Shown here: positions 18,091-25,585 of the stretch, in pieces
Numbering within the stretch: position 1 is the first letter of the stretch
Layout: each line of letters starts with the position of its first letter
NCBI RefSeq assembly: GCF_936916975.1
Contig: NZ_CAKZGO010000003.1
Coordinates: 248,001-312,000 of the forward strand
Length of the DNA stretch: 64,000 nt
Source: an uncultured Dongia sp.
GTDB taxonomy: Bacteria > Pseudomonadota > Alphaproteobacteria > Dongiales > Dongiaceae
Reading direction: 5' to 3'
The notes under the pieces: model-generated
The model's input: only the letters and a program-made list of their open reading frames with translations
Told to the model about the DNA's origin: nothing
Database searches by the model: none
Translations under genes and position numbers: made by a program

Positions 18091-19878
18091 GTGACAGACA
18101 CCCAGACAGATAGCCGATCGGAAACGGGCGCGCTCAACTTTGCCGCCACCCTCGCCCGATCCTTTGCCGCTTCGCTCAATGTTGACGCAACCGTGGGCCA
18201 GGCCCTGGCCAGCATCATCCAACTGCTGGAGACCGAAGCAGGCTCGCTGTTTCTGCTCGATGAGGCAGGGCAGATGCTGGTGTGCCGGGCGAGTGTCGGG
18301 CCGGTCAAGATCGACGGGCTTGCTGTCCCCGTAGGCCAGGGCATCGTCGGCCGCGCAGTCGCCGAAGACCAATTGGTCGTGGTCGAGAATGCCTATGAAG
18401 ACAAGAACTTCTTCAAGGCCGCCGATGAGCGCACGGGCTTCGTCACGCGTTCAATCCTGTGCGCGCCGATGCGCGTCGGCGACAAGCTGATCGGCGCGGT
18501 CCAGGTCCTCAACAAGCGTTCCGGCCATCCGTTCGACGGCCTCGCCGGCAAAGACGCCAACATGCTGCAGGTGATGGCCAACGCCGCGGCGCTGGCCATT
18601 TCCAATGCGCGCCTCGCTGACCAGTTGCTGGAACAAGAGCGCATCAAGCGCGAGCTGGAACTGGCGTCCGAAATCCAGCGCAGCCTGTTACCGCCAGAGG
18701 ATGACGACCTGCCGATCTGCGGCATCAACCGCCCGATCCGCGAAGTTTCCGGCGATTTCTATGACTATTTCGAACTGCCTGACGGCACGATTGCATTCGC
18801 CCTGGGTGACGTCTCCGGCAAGGGCATGAACGCCGCCTTGCTGATGGCCAAGACTGCGAGCCTGTTCCGCTGCCTGGGCAAGACCATCCGTGACCCAGCG
18901 CGTCTGCTGTCAATCCTCAATCGCGAGATCTGCGAGACCACCAGCCGCGGGATGTTCGTCACCATGGTGGCCGGGCTTTATGAACCTTCGACCGGCATGC
19001 TGCGCTATGCCAATGCCGGCCATCTGCCGCCGCTCATCAAATTCCCGGATCATCTCTATGAGACCGTGGCGCCGGACGCGCCGCCGCTCGGCATCATTCG
19101 CGACATGCATTTCGTCGACCATGAGATCAATCTCAAAGGCGGTCTCTTCGTCGCCTTCTCAGATGGCTTGACCGAGTTCCGCTATGGCGATGAGGAGTTG
19201 GGTGTCGACGGCCTCAATCTGCTGCTGGAATACGCCCATGATGGGCCGCTGCGGCAACGCCTCGAACTGGTACTGGCCGAACTCGACCAGGGCGGCTGGG
19301 AGGCCAAGGACGATCTCACCATCCTTGCCATCGACGACCGTGCCGCCGGCAAGGCCTGGCAGCGGGAACACGCCACCCTTATGGCAACTCCGACCGAGGG
19401 CGATTTCCTGTTCGGCCTCTCTTTTCCGGCCGATCCCAGCCGATTGAAATTCATGCGCCCGGCCCTGGAAGCGGCCGCCCGGGCCTGCCAGTTCGCCGAT
19501 GACGAGATCCAGGATTTGCTGCTGGCGGCCGGGGAAGCCATCGAAAACATCATGATTCATGCCTATGGTGGCCAGGCCAAGGGCGAAATCACACTGGCGG
19601 TGCATCGTCTGCCGGACGGAATCATGCTCCGCTTGCGGGATTTTGCACCCCGCGTGGATACCGGTAAGATAGAACCAAGGCCGCTTGACGAGGTCAGACC
19701 CGGTGGATTGGGGACGCATTTCATCCGGGCCATCATGGACGATGCCAGTTTCATCCCCCTGCCGGATGGCGAGGGGAACTTGCTGGAACTTGTCAAACGA
19801 CGCCGGGCTGCCCCGGAATCGCCCTCAGATACGGCGAGCGCGATGGCGGGCGAGACGGATAGCAAGGGTGGGAACTAG
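18091..19878 (+). CDS. GAF - PP2C (SpoIIE) phosphatase - RsbW-like ATPase fusion
   Basis: About 595 residues from GTG 18091; upstream in-frame ATG 18013 and TTG 17920 are alternatives, and none has a clear ribosome site. Three domains are visible. A GAF sensor comes first (ALASIIQLLETEAGSLFLLDE to LAISNARLADQLL). A SpoIIE-type phosphatase follows, with metal-binding SGDFYDYFELPDG, GDVSGKGMNAALLMA, FSDGLTEF and KDDLTILAIDD. A C-terminal GHKL ATPase of the RsbW class ends the protein, with N box GEAIENIMIHAYGG and lid GGLGTHFIRAIMDD. Such proteins switch STAS-domain partners by dephosphorylation and, possibly, phosphorylation. The next gene, three bases away, encodes a STAS protein, followed by an Mla transporter. 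Confidence 0.9.
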   Translation: MTDTQTDSRSETGALNFAATLARSFAASLNVDATVGQALASIIQLLETEAGSLFLLDEAGQMLVCRASVGPVKIDGLAVPVGQGIVGRAVAEDQLVVVENAYEDKNFFKAADERTGFVTRSILCAPMRVGDKLIGAVQVLNKRSGHPFDGLAGKDANMLQVMANAAALAISNARLADQLLEQERIKRELELASEIQRSLLPPEDDDLPICGINRPIREVSGDFYDYFELPDGTIAFALGDVSGKGMNAALLMAKTASLFRCLGKTIRDPARLLSILNREICETTSRGMFVTMVAGLYEPSTGMLRYANAGHLPPLIKFPDHLYETVAPDAPPLGIIRDMHFVDHEINLKGGLFVAFSDGLTEFRYGDEELGVDGLNLLLEYAHDGPLRQRLELVLAELDQGGWEAKDDLTILAIDDRAAGKAWQREHATLMATPTEGDFLFGLSFPADPSRLKFMRPALEAAARACQFADDEIQDLLLAAGEAIENIMIHAYGGQAKGEITLAVHRLPDGIMLRLRDFAPRVDTGKIEPRPLDEVRPGGLGTHFIRAIMDDASFIPLPDGEGNLLELVKRRRAAPESPSDTASAMAGETDSKGGN

Positions 19879-19881
19879 GGG

Positions 19882-20217
19882 ATGTCGGTGGCCAATATCA
19901 AGGAACAGCAAGGCAAGATCGTGATCGCCCTTGAGGGGGAAATCGATCTCGAGAATGCCGGCGAGGTCAGGAAGGCGCTGCTCACCAATTTGAAGCAGAA
20001 GAAAGACCTGCTCATCGACCTGTCCGCAGTCACCTATATCGACTCGTCGGGTATCGCCAGCCTGGTTGAAGGCTTGCAGGTGGCGCGCAAGCAGAAGAAC
20101 GAATTGTCGCTGGTCGCGGTGAGCCCGCGCGCCTTGCGCGTGCTGGAACTGGCACGCCTCGACAAGGTGTTTGCGATCCACACCGATGTCGCTGCTGCCC
20201 TTGCGGCACGGCCTTAA
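19882..20217 (+). CDS. STAS domain protein (anti-sigma factor antagonist-like; MlaB position)
   Basis: 111 residues covering one complete STAS domain: GKIVIALEGEIDLENAGEVRK, then LLIDLSAVTYIDSSGIASLVEG. The DSSG motif (S55, S56) is the classic phosphorylation site of SpoIIAA/RsbV proteins. In E. coli MlaB the equivalent site is changed to DTGG. The gene sits three bases after the phosphatase/ATPase gene and 27 bases before mlaE, so it may serve as the MlaB subunit of the transporter as well as a phospho-switch partner. Anti-sigma antagonist activity is the alternative; no sigma factor gene is nearby. Confidence 0.9.
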   Translation: MSVANIKEQQGKIVIALEGEIDLENAGEVRKALLTNLKQKKDLLIDLSAVTYIDSSGIASLVEGLQVARKQKNELSLVAVSPRALRVLELARLDKVFAIHTDVAAALAARP

Positions 20218-20244
20218 GCGCGGCATGAGGCGGGACCTTTCCTG

Positions 20245-21042
20245 ATGGCCAACCCAGCGAAGATCTTCGAGAGCATCGGCAAACGCACCGTCGCCGGGTT
20301 GGACGAGATGGGTTACGCCGCCGCCATCTTCTTCGAAGCGATCTATTGGACGCTGGCCGGCTGGCGCTATCGCCAGCCCGTGCGCGTGTCCGCGACTTTC
20401 GCCGCCATGATGCAGTTCGGCGTCGCCGCCTTGCCCATCGCGACATTGCTGGCTGCCACTATCGGCCTCATGCTGGCCATTCAGAGTCTTTATAGCCTCA
20501 GCATCTTCGGCGCCCAGAGCTATGCCTATTTCGGGATCGCCTTTGCCGTGGTACGCGAATTCAGCCCAATGATCATGGGCATCCTTATCGCCGGCCGGTC
20601 CGGCTCCGCCATCGCAGCACGACTTGCCACCATGAGCATCAATCAGGAAGTCGACGCGCTCCAGGTGATGGGCATCAACCCGGTGCGCTTCCTGGTGTCG
20701 CCCGTTCTCATCGCACTGGTCATTGTCGTACCGTGCCTTGCCATGTGGGCCAACCTGGTCTCGTTGACGGCGGCCGGCCTCTATGTCTCGGCTGAGCTCA
20801 ACCAATCCTTCGGCGCCTATGTGAACGACACGATCGAGGTGCTGCAGACCGGCGACGTGTGGCAGGGCATCGGCAAGGCGGCACTGTTCGGGATCATTAT
20901 CGCGCTGGTCGGCGTGGTGAACGGATCGACCGTACAAGGTGGTGCCGAGGGTGTCGGCAAGGTCACCACGCGGTCCGTGGTCATGTCGATCTCGCTGATC
21001 ATCGTCGCCGACATGATCTTTGGCTTCATGACGACGCAATGA
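20245..21042 (+). CDS. mlaE: MlaE-type ABC transporter permease
   Basis: 265 residues with about five or six membrane helices. MlaE forms the inner-membrane core of the MlaFEDB complex that moves phospholipids between inner and outer membranes. The family signature is clear: FGAQSYAYFGIAFAVVREFSPMIMGILIAGRSGSAIAARLATM, then NQEVDALQVMGINPVRFLVSPV, and the C-terminal GGAEGVGKVTTRSVV. Its stop overlaps the ATG of the ATPase gene (ATGA). The STAS gene lies just upstream, which mirrors the MlaB-MlaE partnership. Confidence 0.93.
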   Translation: MANPAKIFESIGKRTVAGLDEMGYAAAIFFEAIYWTLAGWRYRQPVRVSATFAAMMQFGVAALPIATLLAATIGLMLAIQSLYSLSIFGAQSYAYFGIAFAVVREFSPMIMGILIAGRSGSAIAARLATMSINQEVDALQVMGINPVRFLVSPVLIALVIVVPCLAMWANLVSLTAAGLYVSAELNQSFGAYVNDTIEVLQTGDVWQGIGKAALFGIIIALVGVVNGSTVQGGAEGVGKVTTRSVVMSISLIIVADMIFGFMTTQ

Positions 21043-21902
21043 CCATGACAGACGCACATCTCTCCGCCGAAGCGATCAACCAGGCCAACCGACCGAGTGC
21101 GGCGGAGATCGCGTCGCGTCGCAAGGTGATCGAGGTCGATAGTCTCGACTGGTCCTTCGGCCCGCGCCAGGTGCTGTTCGACATCAATCTAGATGTCCGC
21201 GAAGGCGAGATCATGGTGATCATGGGTGGCTCCGGCTCCGGCAAGACCACCCTGCTGCGGCATCTCGTCGGTTTGATGCCGCCGATGCCGGGCAAGATCA
21301 AGCTGCTGGGCAAGGACATGGGTGCCTTGTCGCGCATGCAGCTTCTGGAGTTGAAGCGGCGCATCGGTGTCGCCTTCCAGTTCGGCGCGCTCTTCTCCTC
21401 GATGAGCGTCTCCGAGAACGTGAAGCTGCCGCTGCGCGAACTCACCGATCTCGAGGAACGCACCATGGATATCATGGCCAACATGAAGCTGGAGGTCTGC
21501 AACCTCTCCGGCTTCGGCCATCTGATGCCCTCCGACCTCTCCGGCGGCATGATGAAGCGCGCCTCGATCGCGCGCGCGATCGTCATGGACCCCAAGCTCA
21601 TCTTCCTCGACGAGCCCTCCTCCGGCCTCGATCCGGTGGTCTCCTCGGCGCTCGACGATCTCATTTTGAAATTGCGCGATGCCATGGATATTTCCGTGGT
21701 CGTGGTCAGCCACGATGTGGAGAGCGCCTACAAGATCGCCGACCGGATCACGATCCTGGACAAGGGGCAGATCCTCATTTCAGACCGTGTCGATGCGGTC
21801 CGCAATTCGACCAATGAACGTGTGCAGAATTTGCTGCACCGCCGGTCGGAGCAGGCCGAAATCGACCCCACCGAATATTTGCGCCGCCTCGCGGGAGATT
21901 GA
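21039..21902 (+). CDS. mlaF: MlaF-type ABC transporter ATP-binding protein
   Basis: 287 residues from ATG 21039, which overlaps the mlaE stop. A longer frame beginning at 20859 translates mlaE out of frame and is rejected. Motifs in order: Walker A GGSGSGKTT, Q-loop in VAFQFGALFSSMSVSENV, signature LSGGMMKRASIARAI, Walker B KLIFLDEPSSGLDPV, and switch His in VVVSHD. Powers lipid movement through MlaE. The N-terminal 30 residues before the ABC fold are longer than in E. coli MlaF, and the C-terminal end (VQNLLHRRSEQAEIDPTEYLRRL) resembles the tail that docks onto MlaB-type STAS proteins. Confidence 0.93.
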   Translation: MTMTDAHLSAEAINQANRPSAAEIASRRKVIEVDSLDWSFGPRQVLFDINLDVREGEIMVIMGGSGSGKTTLLRHLVGLMPPMPGKIKLLGKDMGALSRMQLLELKRRIGVAFQFGALFSSMSVSENVKLPLRELTDLEERTMDIMANMKLEVCNLSGFGHLMPSDLSGGMMKRASIARAIVMDPKLIFLDEPSSGLDPVVSSALDDLILKLRDAMDISVVVVSHDVESAYKIADRITILDKGQILISDRVDAVRNSTNERVQNLLHRRSEQAEIDPTEYLRRLAGD

Positions 21903-21908
21903 AGACCG

Positions 21909-22928
21909 ATGCGTAATCACTTCCTCAACTACACGGCCGTCGGCATTTTCGTCGCCGCCATGATCGTCGCTCTGGTGGTGGCGCTGTCCATGCTGTCCGG
22001 GCGCACGGGCCCCACCGACACCTATTATGTCGAGCTCGACGACGTAACCGACGTCAAATACGGCACCATCGTTCGTTTCGCCGGCTTCCCGATCGGCCAA
22101 GTCGAGAAAATCACGCCGGTACCCAATGAAGGCAAGTACCGCTTCCGCCTCCAGCTCGCCGTGCAGGAAGGTTGGAAATTCCCGCAGGATTCGATAGCAC
22201 GCATCGCGGCCTCCAGCTTCCTTGCAGGCAAGACCATCGAAGTGAACGGCGGCCTCACCAGCGCTGTCATAGCGCCGGGCGGCGATATCGCCGGCGGGAC
22301 GGCCGCCGACATGTTCTCGCTGATGGCCCAGGTGGCCGGCGAGATCGGCGATTTGTCGAAATCCTCGCTGAAGCCCCTGGTGGCGAAGATCAGCGACATC
22401 ATCGACCGGATCGGCAACACCACCGAAGTCAATCTCAAGGAATTGATGACCTCGCTCAACTCGATCGCCCATGAGGTCAATGCCAAGACGCCGATCATCG
22501 TCGGCAATGTCGAAACTTTCTCCAGCCAGCTCAATACCGAGATGGCCAAGGTCGATCAGCTGCTGTCCGAGAAGAATATCGGCGCCGTCGGCAATTCGCT
22601 CAGCAATATCGAACGCGCCACCGCCAATGCCGAGGTGGCGAGCAAGGATCTGCGCAGCCTGGGCGGCCAGATCACCAAGGTCGCCGACCAGATCAGCGCG
22701 CTGGTGGCCGATAATCGCAAGGGCGTCGACAAATCGGTGGCGGACCTCGAATATACGCTGCGCGCTGTGGCGCAGAACATCGATTCCATCACCCACAATC
22801 TGGACGGAACCACGCGCAACATGAACGAGTTCAGCCGCCTCATTCGCCAGAACCCGGGCCTGCTGCTGTCCGGCAGCAATCCCGAAACCGATAAGGGGCT
22901 CAGCCCCAACAGCGGGGACGAGCAATGA
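21909..22928 (+). CDS. mlaD: MlaD family MCE protein with extended helical tail
   Basis: 339 residues. One N-terminal membrane helix (YTAVGIFVAAMIVALVVALSM) and one MCE domain (about 40-115: YYVELDDVTDVKYGTIVRFAGFPIGQVEKI). After it comes about 200 residues predicted as long amphipathic helices (DLSKSSLKPLVAKISDIIDRI... to NLDGTTRNMNEFSRLIRQNPG). E. coli MlaD has only 183 residues. The long helix recalls the needle of PqiB-type hexamers, and the following lipoprotein gene of PqiC type fits that. Overlaps the lipoprotein gene by ATGA. Confidence 0.9.
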   Translation: MRNHFLNYTAVGIFVAAMIVALVVALSMLSGRTGPTDTYYVELDDVTDVKYGTIVRFAGFPIGQVEKITPVPNEGKYRFRLQLAVQEGWKFPQDSIARIAASSFLAGKTIEVNGGLTSAVIAPGGDIAGGTAADMFSLMAQVAGEIGDLSKSSLKPLVAKISDIIDRIGNTTEVNLKELMTSLNSIAHEVNAKTPIIVGNVETFSSQLNTEMAKVDQLLSEKNIGAVGNSLSNIERATANAEVASKDLRSLGGQITKVADQISALVADNRKGVDKSVADLEYTLRAVAQNIDSITHNLDGTTRNMNEFSRLIRQNPGLLLSGSNPETDKGLSPNSGDEQ

Positions 22929-23533
22929 GCGTGATTATCCTTGCCCGCCGTGCCGCTCTGCTCGGTCTCGCCCTGGCGCTCAGTGGCTGCTTCGGATCCG
23001 CCCCGCCGGTGCCCAAGGAACAGTATTTCCGCCTGCTGGCCAGCAGCGATCCGGCGCCCGTTGCCAATCCGCTCTCCGGCATCGTCGAGATTCCGCCCTT
23101 CCAGGCCGAAGGTGTCATGGGTGAGCGGCCGCTGCTCTTCACCCAGGATAACGGGTTGAAGCTGGAGCAGCGCAACTACGCCTATTGGACCGATCCGCCG
23201 CCTGCCATGTTGCGCGATCAGCTGATAGCATTCCTACGTGCGACCAAGCTCGCCGACCAGATTGTCCCCAGCGAACTGCGCGTGGGCGCCCAATACCGGG
23301 TCGAAGGCCGTATCAAGCGCCTGGAGCAGATCGACGGGCCCGCGAATGGCGGCGCCATCGCCCTGGAGCTGGCTCTTATCGATAAGGCCACCGACTCCAT
23401 TATCGCCTCGGGCACCTATGAAGTGACCAAGGATGCCGGTGGGCCGAATATCGATGATGCGGTCCACGCTCTCAATGCCGGCCTCAACGAGATATTCGCC
23501 AGATTCGCGGCTGATCTGGACCAGCGCGGTTGA
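22925..23533 (+). CDS. ABC-type transport auxiliary lipoprotein (PqiC/YmbA-like)
   Basis: 202 residues. N-terminal lipoprotein signal with lipobox LSGC (modified Cys at about residue 21) followed by KEQYFRLLAS, the conserved first strand of the PqiC/YmbA-like family. The rest (NYAYWTDPPPAMLRDQLIAFLRAT, YRVEGRIKRLEQIDG) matches the family fold. PqiC is an outer-membrane lipoprotein that docks the tip of the PqiB tunnel; here it would dock the extended MlaD. Last gene of the operon, with its ATG overlapping the mlaD stop. Confidence 0.85.
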   Translation: MSVIILARRAALLGLALALSGCFGSAPPVPKEQYFRLLASSDPAPVANPLSGIVEIPPFQAEGVMGERPLLFTQDNGLKLEQRNYAYWTDPPPAMLRDQLIAFLRATKLADQIVPSELRVGAQYRVEGRIKRLEQIDGPANGGAIALELALIDKATDSIIASGTYEVTKDAGGPNIDDAVHALNAGLNEIFARFAADLDQRG

Positions 23534-23625
23534 ATTCGGCCGCCGATCGCCATAGATAGGCCCCCATCGATCATGCAGGCCCGCGCCTAGAAGAGGTGCG
23601 GGGTTAAAACGAAAGGAATTCCAAT

Positions 23626-24108
23626 ATGGCCCGCGGCGGCGCCCTTAAAGTCCACGACCTTCCCGCAGAGAAGATCAAAAGCCTGACCCACTGCACCATC
23701 TCAACCAGCAAAGGCGACATGAAGCTGGAGATGTTTCCTGAGGATGCGCCCAATTCGGTCGCCAATTTCTACGTCCTCGCCGAAGACAAGTTCTATAACG
23801 GGCTCAACTTCCACCGTGTCATTCCCGGTTTCGTGGCCCAGGGCGGTTGCCCGGACGGTACCGGTGCCGGTGGTCCGGGCTGGCGGATTGCCTGCGAAAC
23901 CAAGGGCAACCCGCACAAGCATGTCGAAGGTGCCCTCTCCATGGCTCACGCCGGGCGCGATACCGGCGGCTCACAATTTTTTCTCGTATTGGAAAAGCAG
24001 CCGCATCTTGATGGCGGCCATACTGTGTTCGGCCAAATCGTCGAAGGGCTCGATGTCCTACAATCCCTAGAGATGGGAGACGAGATCAACCACATCAGCT
24101 TTGAATAG
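23626..24108 (+). CDS. ppiB: Peptidyl-prolyl cis-trans isomerase, cyclophilin type
   Basis: 160 residues. Cytoplasmic cyclophilin that speeds proline isomerisation during folding; no signal peptide. Active-site strings [40 protein letters not shown] are present. The catalytic Arg is in FHRV. About 25 residues precede the core ([22 protein letters not shown]), a little more than in E. coli PpiB. AAAGGAATT before ATG 23626 supports the start. Monocistronic or loosely linked to the upstream operon (93-base gap). Confidence 0.93.
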   Translation: MARGGALKVHDLPAEKIKSLTHCTISTSKGDMKLEMFPEDAPNSVANFYVLAEDKFYNGLNFHRVIPGFVAQGGCPDGTGAGGPGWRIACETKGNPHKHVEGALSMAHAGRDTGGSQFFLVLEKQPHLDGGHTVFGQIVEGLDVLQSLEMGDEINHISFE

Positions 24109-24256
24109 TGGCAAATCTCTAAAAAGCCGGACTTCCAAATTTCCTCAATAACTTAGCTGTGCACCTGAAACCTCTTATTAAGAAATAGGGCCTAAAGTCC
24201 CATTGTCAGGTGTCTGGCATTGGGCTGGCCACTAGGATGGTTTCAGGGGCGCAACT

Positions 24257-24547
24257 ATGGGTCGGGCTATATTGAATTGGTTGCCGTGGCATCGCGACGT
24301 CAACGTTCTCGCCGATGAACAGATCGACACGCTCGATGTCGGCACGGTCCTCATCGAAATTTCCGACAAGCTTCCGCAGCATATGTATGCCCATTGGCGC
24401 GTCGAAAAGCGCTTCAAGGGTCCCGGCGACCAGCCGCATGTCTCCTTGCGCAACGTCAGCGATCCCTATGCCCACAAGCTGCTGTCGGTCTCGTCGCTGA
24501 TTTCGGCACGCCGCTTTCAGCTGATGGATAGCGCCGCGGCGCATTGA
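24257..24547 (+). CDS. Hypothetical protein
   Basis: 96 residues from ATG 24257, not recognised. It is soluble and mixed in composition (NWLPWHRDVNVLADEQIDTLDVGTVLIEISDKLP), with no signal peptide or membrane segment, and looks like a small alpha/beta domain. It ends three bases before the convergent end of the binding-protein gene. A minus-strand frame over the same bases is Cys/His/Arg-rich and less protein-like. An A+T-rich stretch (24110-24200) upstream may carry its promoter. Confidence 0.55.
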   Translation: MGRAILNWLPWHRDVNVLADEQIDTLDVGTVLIEISDKLPQHMYAHWRVEKRFKGPGDQPHVSLRNVSDPYAHKLLSVSSLISARRFQLMDSAAAH

Positions 24548-24550
24548 GGG

Positions 24551-25330
24551 TCAGCCGATCTGCTGCAGCATCTCGCTGACGAGTTTTGCACGCAGCTGCT
24601 CCAACTCGCCGCTCTCGGTCATCTGCTGGATCACCGCCTCAATTCTTGGGATCAACACGCGGTGGCGTTCATGCAGGTAGTGATAGACATAGATTCGCTG
24701 AAGCGGCGGCAAGATCGGTTGGATACGAGACTCGAGATGCATCTTCTTGATCTCGACCCGCCCGCTGAACAAGTCCGTCACCAGCAGATCGAAACGATCG
24801 CGGTCCAGCATCTCTATGAGATCGGACAGGCTGGTCGCGCGCTGGACCTGCGACATGCCGCGCGTGCCGGCCTCGGATGAGCCGACGCCGCGAACGATCC
24901 CGATCTGATAGTCTCGAATTGACTCCCAGCCCTGCACATCGAATTTCAGCGTCGTCGTAAATACCGTCGGTTCGATGTAGTTGATCGGCGGCGACAGCTG
25001 GATCAATGCCGGGTAGTCCTTGCTGATATTGGCGATCCTCTGGATCTCGCCATCGGTCTCGCCGGCATTGCTGAGGGCGAGCGCACGTTTCGCCTCTACG
25101 TCGATGAAGTCGATCTTGATGTTCAGCCGCGCGTAGACCTCGCGCAGGATCTCACCGCCGACATGTTGATCCGGCACACGCGCCAGCCGCGACAGAAAGA
25201 TGGTTGCCAGCGTAGCGGATGATTGTGCCAGCGCGAGCCCGGACAACCAACTGGTGCCCCACAGAGCTGCCGGGGCGCCGAGAACGAGCAACCGTCGCGC
25301 AGTGCTTATTCTATCGGCCATATCTGCCAT
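24551..25330 (-). CDS. Periplasmic substrate-binding protein (SBP_bac_3-like)
   Basis: About 259 residues from ATG 25330 (GTG 25339 and ATG 25321 are alternatives). An N-terminal signal peptide ends near GLALAQS. The mature protein has the two-lobed solute-binding fold: EILREVYARLNIKIDFIDVEAKRALALSNAGETDGEIQRI, then PPINYIEPTVFTTT, and GIVRGVGSSEAGTRG. The lobe pattern is that of amino-acid-binding family 3 proteins, several of which are stand-alone and work with sensors. No transport genes are adjacent; a membrane histidine kinase gene is divergent at 25586. Confidence 0.8.
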   Translation of the reverse strand: MADMADRISTARRLLVLGAPAALWGTSWLSGLALAQSSATLATIFLSRLARVPDQHVGGEILREVYARLNIKIDFIDVEAKRALALSNAGETDGEIQRIANISKDYPALIQLSPPINYIEPTVFTTTLKFDVQGWESIRDYQIGIVRGVGSSEAGTRGMSQVQRATSLSDLIEMLDRDRFDLLVTDLFSGRVEIKKMHLESRIQPILPPLQRIYVYHYLHERHRVLIPRIEAVIQQMTESGELEQLRAKLVSEMLQQIG

Positions 25331-25585
25331 GACCCGCACATGATTAGCCTGTCCAACTATCCTCCCGACATCCAGCTACGTCCATGAAATTTCGCGCCGA
25401 TCATGACGGTGAGCCAGCTATGGCTCCTTCAGATAGGCACGTAATCCGTTCGCAGCATCCGTTCCCAGCATCTCCTCCTGACTGGCAGTCTTCGAATCGT
25501 GAAAATGAGAACTGTGGTATAATTTGCGTGCCGGCTCTTCAGAGCCGCTCAAAAGCAGCGACGCCGCGGCAAGATTGGGCAGCGA

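Noticed and set aside
20859-21038. N-terminal extension of the MlaF gene
   Set aside because: The added 60 residues are an out-of-frame reading of mlaE, Arg/His-rich, and the ATGA overlap at 21039 gives the proper start.
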